Assembly: GCA_002429245.1 (NCBI GenBank)
Contig: DIZA01000004.1
Location: 1 to 60,821, forward strand
Direction: 5' to 3'
From: Candidatus Saccharibacteria bacterium UBA6040
GTDB lineage: Bacteria; Patescibacteriota; Saccharimonadia; Saccharimonadales; Saccharimonadaceae
Length of the DNA stretch: 60,821 bases
Numbering within the stretch: the stretch's first letter is position 1; every line of letters starts with the position of its first letter. Both the position numbers and the translations under genes were made by a program. Shown piece after piece: positions 1 to 7,609 of this stretch. The notes under the pieces were generated by a model. That model was not told the origin of the DNA. It ran no database searches and worked only from the letters and a program-made list of their open reading frames with translations.

Positions 1-38
1 CTACAACGTCCTGCATCTAGCGTGTAGGGGGTGTGTAG

Positions 39-47
39 TGCTACAAT
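39..47 (+). promoter_or_regulatory. Extended -10 promoter of pyrG
   Basis: TGC followed by TACAAT forms an extended -10 box about 26 bases before the pyrG start. No convincing -35 box is visible. It would give a short leader carrying the ribosome binding site at 58-65. Confidence 0.45.
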
Positions 48-73
48 AAAATCCCATGGAGGTGAAAACAAAC

Positions 74-1657
74 ATGGGAACAACACAGAAGTATATCTTT
101 GTAACTGGGGGAGTTCTTTCGGGAGTCGGTAAGGGTATTACCGCGGCCAGTATTGGCGCAATTCTCCAAGCGAAAGGCGTTAAGGTGTCTATTCAAAAAT
201 GTGACCCGTATCTGAATGTCGATGCGGGTCTTTTGAATCCCAAAGAACACGGCGAATGTTTCGTCACAAAAGACGGCGCAGAAACGGATCTTGACCTTGG
301 TCACTATGAACGCTTTTTGGATTTGGAACTAACACAAAAGAACGCGACATTATCAGGAAAATTATTAAGCCAACTTATCGCTGATGAGCGAGCAGGTAAG
401 TTCCATGGTCAGACGATTCAGCTGGTGCCACACTTAACAGGTGCGATTCAAGACGCGATTGAACTCGCCGCTGATGGCTCTGAGGTGCATATTGTTGAGA
501 TCGGCGGAACGGTCGGGGACTACGAAGGACTTAGCTACGTTGAGGCAATTCGTGAGTTTGCTAGTCGGGTTGGTCGCGAAAATTGTATGTATGTTCACGT
601 TGTCTACGTGCCATTTATTCAGACAAGCAAAGAATTTAAATCAAAACCTGCGCAGAATGCATTAAATGATCTTCGTGGTTTCGGTATCGTACCAGACTGC
701 GTCGTTGTTCGAACCGACGATCCTGCGCCTGGAAATATTGCTGATAAGATCGCCGCTTTTAGTGGTGTGCGTAACGATGCGGTGATCTTACTTTCAAATG
801 CCAAGACGGTGTATGAAATTCCCTTGACGATTGATGCCAGTGGAATCAATGCGGTATTGGAACGCTTCACAAGTAATACCAAAAAGGCCGATCTTTCAAA
901 GTGGCGTGCACTTGCTGATGCGCAGGAAGCAACGTACGAACAAACTGTACGCATCGGCATGGTGGCAAAATATCTTGATAATGAAGATACGTACATTTCT
1001 GTTCTTGAAGCGTTAAAGGCCGCTGCGTGGCAAGAAAAAGTTGGCCTTGAATTAGTGTGGATTAATGCCGAAGAGGCTGAGGCTGCAGACTTTGAGACGA
1101 TGGACGGACTCGTTGTTCCTGGCGGGTTTGGTAGTAGGGGAATCGAAGGAAAGATTCGTGCCGCAACGTATGCTTTAGACGAGAAAAAGCCATATCTTGG
1201 ACTATGCCTTGGACTACAGATTGCAGTGATTGCAGCTGCTCGAAAAGCGGGCTTAAAAGAAGCGAATAGCACTGAGTTCGATCCCGACACAAAGCAGAAC
1301 GTCGTCTATATTATGGAAGGCCAGGCAGGAAAAGAATCAACCGGTGGAACGCTACGACTTGGTGACTACACGGCTGAACTAAAGCCGGGTTCAAAGACTG
1401 CGTTAGCCTATGGCACAAAAGAAACGATTGAACGACATCGCCATCGTTACGAAGTAAATCAGGCATTTCTCGAAGACATTGAAAAAGGCGGGCTGACGAT
1501 TAGCGGGAAGTCGCCTGACGGAAAGTTGGTGGAATATATCGAAGCTGCGAATAACCCCTTCTTTGTCGCAACGCAGGCCCACCCAGAGTTTAAGAGTCGT
1601 CCATATCGGGCACACCCACTTTTCGTGGGACTGATTAAAGCCGCTGCTGGCAAGTAA
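74..1657 (+). CDS. pyrG: CTP synthase
   Basis: This enzyme makes CTP from UTP, ATP and glutamine, the last step of pyrimidine nucleotide synthesis, in the cytoplasm. The N-terminal synthetase domain opens with the family P-loop segment FVTGGVLSGVGKG. The C-terminal glutaminase domain carries the nucleophile cysteine in GLCLGLQ and a histidine/glutamate pair in AHPEF. The 527-residue length is normal for the family. I chose the ATG at 74 rather than the in-frame ATG at 56, because GGAGGTGA (58-65) sits 8 bases before 74 and would lie inside the gene if 56 were used. It stands alone, followed by argS with its own promoter. The call is firm. Confidence 0.97.
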   Translation: MGTTQKYIFVTGGVLSGVGKGITAASIGAILQAKGVKVSIQKCDPYLNVDAGLLNPKEHGECFVTKDGAETDLDLGHYERFLDLELTQKNATLSGKLLSQLIADERAGKFHGQTIQLVPHLTGAIQDAIELAADGSEVHIVEIGGTVGDYEGLSYVEAIREFASRVGRENCMYVHVVYVPFIQTSKEFKSKPAQNALNDLRGFGIVPDCVVVRTDDPAPGNIADKIAAFSGVRNDAVILLSNAKTVYEIPLTIDASGINAVLERFTSNTKKADLSKWRALADAQEATYEQTVRIGMVAKYLDNEDTYISVLEALKAAAWQEKVGLELVWINAEEAEAADFETMDGLVVPGGFGSRGIEGKIRAATYALDEKKPYLGLCLGLQIAVIAAARKAGLKEANSTEFDPDTKQNVVYIMEGQAGKESTGGTLRLGDYTAELKPGSKTALAYGTKETIERHRHRYEVNQAFLEDIEKGGLTISGKSPDGKLVEYIEAANNPFFVATQAHPEFKSRPYRAHPLFVGLIKAAAGK

Positions 1658-1669
1658 TAAAGTAACCTC

Positions 1670-1678
1670 TGTTATAAT
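1670..1678 (+). promoter_or_regulatory. Extended -10 promoter of argS
   Basis: TGT followed by a perfect TATAAT. The argS ATG lies 8 bases after the box, so transcription should start at or within a few bases of the start codon and the mRNA would be leaderless. No ribosome binding site fits in between. Confidence 0.75.
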
Positions 1679-1686
1679 GTTTCTTA

Positions 1687-3360
1687 ATGGAAGCAAAAAT
1701 TGCTCAGACTATTAAAGAATTGTTCGACGTCGAAACGTCGGTTCAGTTAACACGTCCTGAGCCAGAGTTTGGTGACTACGCAACCAACATCGCACTGCAA
1801 CTTGCGGGACGACTTGGTAAAAACCCACGTGAGGTTGCTGAGGAAATTGCAGCAAAGCTTCGCGAAACAGGTGAATATGCCGATGTCTCAATCGCAGGCC
1901 CTGGTTTTATCAACTTTCGTGTCAGTGATTCGATCTTAAAGACTGAGCTCGAAAAAATGAGTGAAGCAGGCTATGGAAAGTCACACGCTTTCGACGGCAA
2001 GGTTGTCATCACTGAATATTCCGACCCGAATCCTTTCAAGGTACTGCACGCAGGACACTTCTATACGAGTGTGATTGGCGATGCGATCTCAAACCTTATT
2101 GAACAAGCCGGCGGAAACGTTCACCGTGTCAACTTCGGTGGCGATGTTGGATTGCACGTTGCAAAAACAATGTGGGCGATTATCCGAAAACTTGATGGCG
2201 AACACCCAGAAAAACTCCACGATATTCCTGAATCGGAGCGTTCTGAGTGGATGGCTGCGTGTTACGTTGAAGGAACAAATGCCTACGAGGAAGACGAACA
2301 GGCAAAAATTGATATCACTGCACTGAACAAAAAAGTGTACCTCATTCATAGCGAGAACGATCACGAATCACCACTCGCGCAATTATATTGGACATGCCGT
2401 GAATGGAGCTACGATTACTTCAACGCATTTTACAAACGTATCGGCACTTCATTCGAAAAGTATTACCCAGAGAGTGAAACTGCTCCCGTTGGGCTCGCGA
2501 CCGTGCTTGAACAAAAAGAGAAGGGTGTCTACGAAGAGAGTGAAGGCGCAATCATCTTTAAGGGTGAACCATACGGCCTGCATACTCGTGTTTTCGTGAA
2601 TAAGGAAGGCCTGCCAACCTACGAAGCAAAAGACGTTGGGCTGAGTATCAAAAAATGGGAAGACTATCACTTTGATGAGTCAGTTATTATCACGGGTAAC
2701 GACATCACCGAATATATGAAGGTTGTTCTTAAAAGTATCGAACAATTCTTGCCCGAACTCGCCAAGCGTACATTGCACATGACACACGGCAACGTGAAAC
2801 TTGCTGGCGGCGTTAAAATGAGCAGCCGTAAAGGAAACTTCCTGCGTGCGGTTGATGTCCTCGAAATTGCTGCTGATGAAAACGAAAAGACGCAGGGAAA
2901 CCGCGATGATGCGCCCGTACTTGGAGCAATCAAATATGCCTTTCTCAAGAACCGTATCGGCCCTGATGTTATTTTTGATCCGCACGAATCTGTCGGCCTA
3001 CAAGGAAATAGCGGACCATATCTTCAGTACGCGCACGCCCGTGCCGTCTCTATACTAGGGAAAGTAACGAACGATTACACGAACGCTTCGACGGACAGTT
3101 TTGATGCTGGTGAGCGAAGCCTACTCGTGAAGATGACGGAATACGGAGACGTCATTAACCAGGCGACAACTCAACTGGCGCCACACCTTGTCTGTACGTA
3201 TTTATACGAACTTGCGCAGGTCTTTAACCGTTTTTACGAAAAGAGTCACATCGTTGAAGATGAACGCGAAGCGATTCGAGCTCGTTTGGTTGCGGGATAT
3301 GCGACTATCTTGAAGAGTGGACTGAGTCTGCTTGGTATTCAAGCCCCAGATCATATGTAG
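1687..3360 (+). CDS. argS: Arginyl-tRNA synthetase
   Basis: This class I enzyme charges tRNA-Arg with arginine in the cytoplasm. The HIGH-type motif is HAGH near residue 122, within a segment reading SDPNPFKVLHAGH. The second class I signature is KMSSRKGN near residue 378, a KMSKS-like loop that most ArgRSs lack in canonical form. The C-terminal part has the all-helical anticodon-binding domain typical of ArgRS (LQYAHARAVSIL and following), and the length of 557 residues is typical. The start is set by the -10 box 8 bases upstream, which implies a leaderless message. A tRNA-Arg gene lies at the far end of the window. Confidence 0.96.
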   Translation: MEAKIAQTIKELFDVETSVQLTRPEPEFGDYATNIALQLAGRLGKNPREVAEEIAAKLRETGEYADVSIAGPGFINFRVSDSILKTELEKMSEAGYGKSHAFDGKVVITEYSDPNPFKVLHAGHFYTSVIGDAISNLIEQAGGNVHRVNFGGDVGLHVAKTMWAIIRKLDGEHPEKLHDIPESERSEWMAACYVEGTNAYEEDEQAKIDITALNKKVYLIHSENDHESPLAQLYWTCREWSYDYFNAFYKRIGTSFEKYYPESETAPVGLATVLEQKEKGVYEESEGAIIFKGEPYGLHTRVFVNKEGLPTYEAKDVGLSIKKWEDYHFDESVIITGNDITEYMKVVLKSIEQFLPELAKRTLHMTHGNVKLAGGVKMSSRKGNFLRAVDVLEIAADENEKTQGNRDDAPVLGAIKYAFLKNRIGPDVIFDPHESVGLQGNSGPYLQYAHARAVSILGKVTNDYTNASTDSFDAGERSLLVKMTEYGDVINQATTQLAPHLVCTYLYELAQVFNRFYEKSHIVEDEREAIRARLVAGYATILKSGLSLLGIQAPDHM

Positions 3361-3393
3361 GTTGCCTCCCCCTGATTACTTTCACTTCATGAT

Positions 3394-3423
3394 TTGATTA
3401 CAAAGAACCATTTACGTTACACT
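3394..3423 (+). promoter_or_regulatory. Promoter of mscL-msrB
   Basis: TTGATT (3394-3399), an 18-base spacer and TACACT (3418-3423) form a plausible sigma-70-type promoter. The leader carries AAGGAG at 3436-3441, so this transcript does have a ribosome binding site. Confidence 0.6.
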
Positions 3424-3447
3424 GAATCTATACCTAAGGAGAAGACT

Positions 3448-3876
3448 ATGGCAACGAAAAAAACGGACGTTAGTCCAAATGCACTTCTAAAAGAAGCAAA
3501 GATATTAGAAAAGGCTGCCGAAAAAGCTCTGGTTGCTAGCAAATCACAAGCCGGCGGATTTATTAACTTTGTTCGTGAACAAGGTGTTGTCGGCCTCGCA
3601 GTCGGTTTAGCGGTTGGTACTGCGGCTGGCGCTGCGGTAAAGCAGATCGTTGATGGCTTCATTAACCCGCTCGTCGGATTTCTTATTGGCGGTATTGATC
3701 TCGCGAAGCTCAAATGGGTCATCGTCGGACCACATGCAGATGGAACGGGTGGACTTGCGTTTGGCTGGGGTGCGATTCTTTCTGCCTTTATTACCCTTAT
3801 CGCGACTGCATTCGTCATTTACTGGTTGGTTCACATTGCAAAGCTTGATCGACTCGACAAGAAAAAGGATGCATGA
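3448..3876 (+). CDS. mscL: Large-conductance mechanosensitive channel MscL
   Basis: MscL opens under membrane tension to release solutes during hypo-osmotic shock. The protein has a soluble Lys/Ala-rich N-terminal helix of about 35 residues, then the first membrane helix with the glycine/alanine-rich pore segment (VVGLAVGLAVGTAAGAAV), a periplasm-type loop and a second membrane helix near residues 105-127, and a charged C-terminal end. At 142 residues it fits the family, although the N-terminal extension ahead of the first membrane helix is longer than in E. coli. The ATG at 3448 is preferred over 3394 because AAGGAG precedes it by 6 bases and 3394 lies within the promoter. Its stop overlaps the msrB start (ATGA). 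Confidence 0.9.
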   Translation: MATKKTDVSPNALLKEAKILEKAAEKALVASKSQAGGFINFVREQGVVGLAVGLAVGTAAGAAVKQIVDGFINPLVGFLIGGIDLAKLKWVIVGPHADGTGGLAFGWGAILSAFITLIATAFVIYWLVHIAKLDRLDKKKDA

Positions 3877-4277
3877 GTAAACCCGAAGACTACAAGTCAA
3901 AACTAACCGATGAACAGTACGATGTGCTGTTCAATAAAGCCACTGAAGCTCCTTTTAGTGGTGAATATGATCAAACCTTTGCGGAAGGTGAGTATGCCTG
4001 TGCCGCCTGTGGAACCGTCTTGTTTGATAGTGATAAAAAGTTCGATGCCCACTGTGGTTGGCCAAGTTTTTATGATGCAATTCCTGGTAAAGTTGCGTTC
4101 CACGTTGATAACGGCTTTGGATCAACTCGTACGGAAGTGACCTGCGCAATCTGTGGCGGACACTTAGGTCACGTCTTTGAAGGCGAAGGTCTTGGTGTTC
4201 CTACCGACCAACGCTATTGTATTAATTCGCTTAGTCTTACGTTTACTCCTTCGACGTCTTTGCCAAAAAAGGTATAA
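3873..4277 (+). CDS. msrB: Peptide methionine-R-sulfoxide reductase MsrB
   Basis: MsrB repairs oxidised methionine (R epimer) in proteins. Both structural zinc CxxC pairs are present (CAACG and CAICGG), followed by GHLGHVFEG. The catalytic cysteine is in the RYCINS motif near the C-terminus. The 134-residue length is that of a single-domain MsrB. It overlaps mscL by four bases, so the two are translationally coupled. The metal site here is intact, unlike several other enzymes in this window. Confidence 0.95.
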   Translation: MSKPEDYKSKLTDEQYDVLFNKATEAPFSGEYDQTFAEGEYACAACGTVLFDSDKKFDAHCGWPSFYDAIPGKVAFHVDNGFGSTRTEVTCAICGGHLGHVFEGEGLGVPTDQRYCINSLSLTFTPSTSLPKKV

Positions 4278-4278
4278 T
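4273..4278 (+). promoter_or_regulatory. -10 box of orn, inside the end of msrB
   Basis: A perfect TATAAT straddles the msrB stop codon. The orn ATG starts 7 bases after the box, which predicts a leaderless orn message. The -35 region is not recognisable. Confidence 0.6.
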
Positions 4279-4285
4279 AGGGCGA

Positions 4286-4843
4286 ATGAGTAATAAAACA
4301 AGCAAGAAGATCCTTTGGATTGACCTAGAAATGACAGGACTTGATCCTAGCCTCGACCGTATTCTTGAAGTTGCGGCAATTGTGACTGATTGGGATTTCA
4401 AAGAACTCGATACTTATGAGGCGGCAGTCAAAGTCGATACAAAACTTATGAAAAAACGTATGGTCGAAGGTCCGTCGAAAGACTTTTGGCTGAAATTCCC
4501 AGCATCGTATAACGGACTTGTTGCTCAAAACGACGAAAAAGGTCGCCCTGGTGAAACAATTGAAAATGAATTAATTACATTTGTGAACAAACATTTTGAT
4601 AAAGACGTTCCTGTCCTTCTTGGGGGTAATTCAATTCATATGGATCGTCGATTCATTATTAGTGAGTGGCCAAAGCTTGATGCGCTATTGAATTACCGTA
4701 TGCTCGACGTCAGCGCCTTTAAGGTTGTGTTTGAAGGCAAGTATAAGAAGAAATTCTCTAAACCTGATGCCCACCGCGCCCTTGAAGATATTCGTGGCAG
4801 CATTATGGAGCTGAAGTATTACTTAGGTAAGGTAAAAACATGA
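4286..4843 (+). CDS. orn: Oligoribonuclease
   Basis: Orn degrades 2-5 nucleotide RNAs to mononucleotides, completing RNA turnover. It is a DEDDh 3'-5' exonuclease. The first motif, WIDLEMTGLD, holds the Asp and Glu at residues 12-14, and the last motif, DAHRALEDIRGSI, holds the His and Asp ligands. The 185-residue length matches bacterial Orn. Its stop overlaps the next ATG (ATGA). RNase J and PNPase are encoded elsewhere in the window, so much of the RNA decay machinery is in this region. Confidence 0.93.
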   Translation: MSNKTSKKILWIDLEMTGLDPSLDRILEVAAIVTDWDFKELDTYEAAVKVDTKLMKKRMVEGPSKDFWLKFPASYNGLVAQNDEKGRPGETIENELITFVNKHFDKDVPVLLGGNSIHMDRRFIISEWPKLDALLNYRMLDVSAFKVVFEGKYKKKFSKPDAHRALEDIRGSIMELKYYLGKVKT

Positions 4844-5178
4844 CCCACAAAGAACTTGAAGAGTACCTATTAAGTTTTTCTAATAGCTGGTTAGATTATC
4901 CTTTTGGTGAAGATACTGCTGTCTATAAAGTTGGCCACAAAGAGACAGGCGAAGGTAAGATTTTCGCCTTGATCGCGCAGGGAAGTAACCCGCTCCGCGT
5001 AAGTTTAAAATGTGACCCAATTCTCGCCGAAACATTACGTGAGAAATATGAAACAGTTGTGCCAGGCTATCATCTGAATAAAAAACACTGGAACACTATT
5101 ATTTGTACAGGTCAGCTTGATAACGAAGAGATTAAAGATCTTGCTCGTTTAAGTTATAATCTTGTCGCTAAAAACTAG
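4840..5178 (+). CDS. MmcQ/YjbR family protein
   Basis: This 112-residue protein matches the MmcQ/YjbR fold (CyaY-like, often called DNA-binding). Visible family features are the N-terminal SWLDYPFGEDTAVYKVG, the central FALIAQGSNPLRVSLKC, and the C-terminal YHLNKKHWNTIIC with a terminal helix. The biochemical function of the family is not settled. It is coupled to orn by a 4-base overlap and its stop overlaps that of the convergent gene by 4 bases. Confidence 0.85.
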   Translation: MTHKELEEYLLSFSNSWLDYPFGEDTAVYKVGHKETGEGKIFALIAQGSNPLRVSLKCDPILAETLREKYETVVPGYHLNKKHWNTIICTGQLDNEEIKDLARLSYNLVAKN

Positions 5179-5804
5179 TTGTCTGACGCGCTTGAGTAGT
5201 TAGCGAATGATTCTTGAGTTGGCTGAAGGTTCGTATAGGCTGATTTCAAAAAAGTTTTAAGATCGGCATTACTAGTCGACTTATAAATCTGATTCATAAG
5301 GGTCATCGTCGTCCCAAGTTGATAGGCCATCTCGCGGGAATAGGTGTCGTCGAACGTTCCGTTGAGGCGTGCATCCTCAAGTCGAGCAGACAGCGCATCC
5401 GTTGATTCGCTTGTCGTAATACTTTTACTCAGCTTTGTGGTGTTGACGCCGATTTCAAGGAGCGGTGCTGAAATATCACGGTTTGTGTTCGTCATGTACA
5501 GTTTGAGGTTACTATTTACGCTGCGGAGGTTGCTACTCTTGAGGTTTGCCTGTGCATTGGTTGCGATTAGCTCTGTTGCAGCAAGACGGGCGGCAAGGTG
5601 CTCGGTTGGCCCGGTCTTACTTCCAGCGATTGAGTTAACGATAATGGCGAGGATAATCACCAGGACAACCAGCGCCGCACCGATCATAATCATCTGCTTT
5701 AGACCGAAGCTGAAGATAGGTTTCTTCGGTGCTTGAGGGGCGATCTGATTCAGATAATCAGTCGGTAGGGGACTCTGTGGCGATGAAGGTTGGTTAGGAT
5801 ACAT
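5175..5804 (-). CDS. Single-pass membrane protein, unknown function
   Basis: I do not recognise this 209-residue protein. The first ~35 residues are Pro/Gln/Ser-rich, followed by a strong membrane helix (MIMIGAALVVLVIILAIIV) and a Ser/Thr/Ala-rich, largely helical outer domain of about 145 residues without cysteines. The layout (short cytoplasmic tail, one helix, helical ectodomain) resembles the proteins at 31369 and 43162. The ATG at 5804 is chosen over 5825. A possible extended -10 on this strand (TGC then TTAAAT, reading down from 5822 to 5814) leaves 9 bases to this ATG. It is divergent from dnaG. Confidence 0.7.
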   Translation of the reverse strand: MYPNQPSSPQSPLPTDYLNQIAPQAPKKPIFSFGLKQMIMIGAALVVLVIILAIIVNSIAGSKTGPTEHLAARLAATELIATNAQANLKSSNLRSVNSNLKLYMTNTNRDISAPLLEIGVNTTKLSKSITTSESTDALSARLEDARLNGTFDDTYSREMAYQLGTTMTLMNQIYKSTSNADLKTFLKSAYTNLQPTQESFANYSSASDN

Positions 5805-5845
5805 GCTACGACAATTTAAGCACAAACAATAACAGAGGTAAAGGG

Positions 5846-5854
5846 TGCTATAAT
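5846..5854 (+). promoter_or_regulatory. Extended -10 promoter of dnaG
   Basis: TGC followed by a perfect TATAAT. The first in-frame ATG (5855) directly abuts the -10 box and cannot be in the transcript. The next ATG at 5861 is where transcription would begin, so dnaG is a clear case of a leaderless start. Confidence 0.75.
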
Positions 5855-5860
5855 ATGGAC

Positions 5861-7609
5861 ATGCAGGACATGAAAGAGGAAGTCCGATCTCGCCTCAATA
5901 TCGAGGACGTTGTCGGAGAGTACGTTCAGCTCAAACGAGCGGGGCGTAACTTCAAGGGCCTTAGCCCATTTACGGGCGAGCGTACCCCGAGCTTTTATGT
6001 CAGTCCAGACAAGAACATCTGGCACGACTTTTCTTCAAATAAAGGCGGCGACGTCTTTAGTTTCGTTATGGAAGTCGAGGGAATTGATTTCCGCGCCGCC
6101 CTTGAATTATTGGCTCGTCGGGTTGGTGTTGACCTAGCGCAATATGATTCAGCTGGTGCGCAGGAAATTGCCAAGCGTAAGAACCGTCTGTATGAAGTTC
6201 TTGACCTCGCGGCCCAGTACTATCAGCAAAGTCTGTTAAAGAACCCGCATGCGATCGAGTACGTATTCGGTAAACGAAAATTAAGCAAAGAAATTGTTCA
6301 GTCATTCCGTATCGGGTACGCGCCGTCAACAGGCGATGCGTTGGTTAACTTTTTGAAAGTGAAGAAATTTACTCAGAAGGAAGCGCAAGACGCGGGCCTC
6401 TTAAATCGATTTAGTGGAGACCTTTTCCGTGGTCGTATGATGGTACCACTCATGGATGGATCGGGTCGAGTGATTGGCTTTACTGCTCGTATCCTTGAGG
6501 ATGAGCCGAACGCTCCAAAATACTTGAACACACCAGAAACCTTGTTGTACAACAAAGGTCGTCACGTTTTTGGATTGTCCCAAGCGAAAGAAGCAATTCG
6601 TAAAGTCGACTATGCCGTCATCGTAGAAGGCAACCTCGACGTCGTCAGTAGCCATCAAGTCGGTATTACCCAAGTAGTCGCAACTGCGGGCACGGCGATG
6701 ACAGAGAGCCACTTAAAGGCGCTGGTGAGGCTGACACCGAACGCTCGACTGGGCTTCGATGGTGACTCTGCAGGGCTTGCCGCAACTGAACGAGCAATTC
6801 CGATTGCTCAGTCGGTGGGAATTGACCTGACGATTGTCAGTTTACCGGATGACGTCAAAGACCCCGACGAACTTATTCAGCAAGATGCTGCATTGTGGCA
6901 AAAGGCGATTGATACAGCCGAACCGGTCGTCGATTGGATTCTCGCTCAGTATTCAAAGCGGGAAGATCTGACCACCGCGCTGGGGAAGCGTAAATTTACC
7001 ACGGCGGCGTTACGAGTCATCCGTGCACTTCAGGATCCCGTTGAACAAGAACATTATCTGCAAAAGGTTTCGACCTACACCGATTCGTCAATTGATACGC
7101 TGAAAGAGAAGCTTTCGAACACTGACGAACCCGAAGAAAAAATACTGAAAAAAGTCGTTCAGTCCGTTGCGCCCGTGAAAACTGACCCAGTTGGCTATCA
7201 AGAGAATCTGGTCGCTGTCGCGCTGATTGATCCAGCCGTTCGTGAACTCTTGAAAGACGTCCAGCCAGACATGCTTTCAACTGATGAACAAAAAGCAGTG
7301 CTTGAATACATAAAAACACACACGGAACTGGTGGCTGACGTGCCCGCCGACTTGCAAAATTACGATACGTATGTGAAAATAGTATTATTAAAGGCCGATG
7401 CTCGCTATGGGGAGTGGAGTGACGAAGATCGTTATTTCGAAACTGCCCGCCTGGTCCGCCAACTGATAACAGAACACAAGAAAATACGAAAAGACTCTCT
7501 CACGACTGAACTCCGAACCGCCGAAGAAACCGGCGAAGAAGTCCGTGCGTCTGAGATTCGCCAACAGCTTAATGAACTAATCAAGGAGATACCTCGTGCC
7601 CAGAAGTAA
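5861..7609 (+). CDS. dnaG: DNA primase DnaG with all four zinc ligands replaced
   Basis: DnaG makes RNA primers at the replication fork. The N-terminal domain aligns with the CHC2 zinc domain (VGEYVQLKRAGRNFKGL, then PFTGERTPSF and SPDKNIWHDF), but the Cys, His, Cys, Cys ligands are Ser35, Thr38, Asp56 and Ser59. The catalytic core is intact: the Toprim Glu in IVEGNLDVV and the DxD motif in GFDGDSAG. A helicase-binding-like C-terminal domain follows, for 582 residues in total. It overlaps rpoD by 14 bases, the usual dnaG-rpoD order. The start at 5861 is set by the promoter. Primase identity is firm; the zinc-site loss is read directly from the sequence. Confidence 0.95.
   Translation: MQDMKEEVRSRLNIEDVVGEYVQLKRAGRNFKGLSPFTGERTPSFYVSPDKNIWHDFSSNKGGDVFSFVMEVEGIDFRAALELLARRVGVDLAQYDSAGAQEIAKRKNRLYEVLDLAAQYYQQSLLKNPHAIEYVFGKRKLSKEIVQSFRIGYAPSTGDALVNFLKVKKFTQKEAQDAGLLNRFSGDLFRGRMMVPLMDGSGRVIGFTARILEDEPNAPKYLNTPETLLYNKGRHVFGLSQAKEAIRKVDYAVIVEGNLDVVSSHQVGITQVVATAGTAMTESHLKALVRLTPNARLGFDGDSAGLAATERAIPIAQSVGIDLTIVSLPDDVKDPDELIQQDAALWQKAIDTAEPVVDWILAQYSKREDLTTALGKRKFTTAALRVIRALQDPVEQEHYLQKVSTYTDSSIDTLKEKLSNTDEPEEKILKKVVQSVAPVKTDPVGYQENLVAVALIDPAVRELLKDVQPDMLSTDEQKAVLEYIKTHTELVADVPADLQNYDTYVKIVLLKADARYGEWSDEDRYFETARLVRQLITEHKKIRKDSLTTELRTAEETGEEVRASEIRQQLNELIKEIPRAQK

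Noticed and set aside
619..1290. Long open frame opposite pyrG
   Set aside because: Shadow of pyrG in another frame. The protein is Ser/Ala-rich without motifs and lacks a start context.
3870..4846. Recoding of TGA as glycine (as in Gracilibacteria/SR1)
   Set aside because: TGA ends mscL and orn in ATGA overlaps at correct protein lengths, and no in-frame TGA is needed in any gene. The standard bacterial code fits.
5855..5860. ATG at 5855 as the dnaG start
   Set aside because: It abuts the TATAAT box (5849-5854), so it would not be transcribed. The ATG at 5861 fits.
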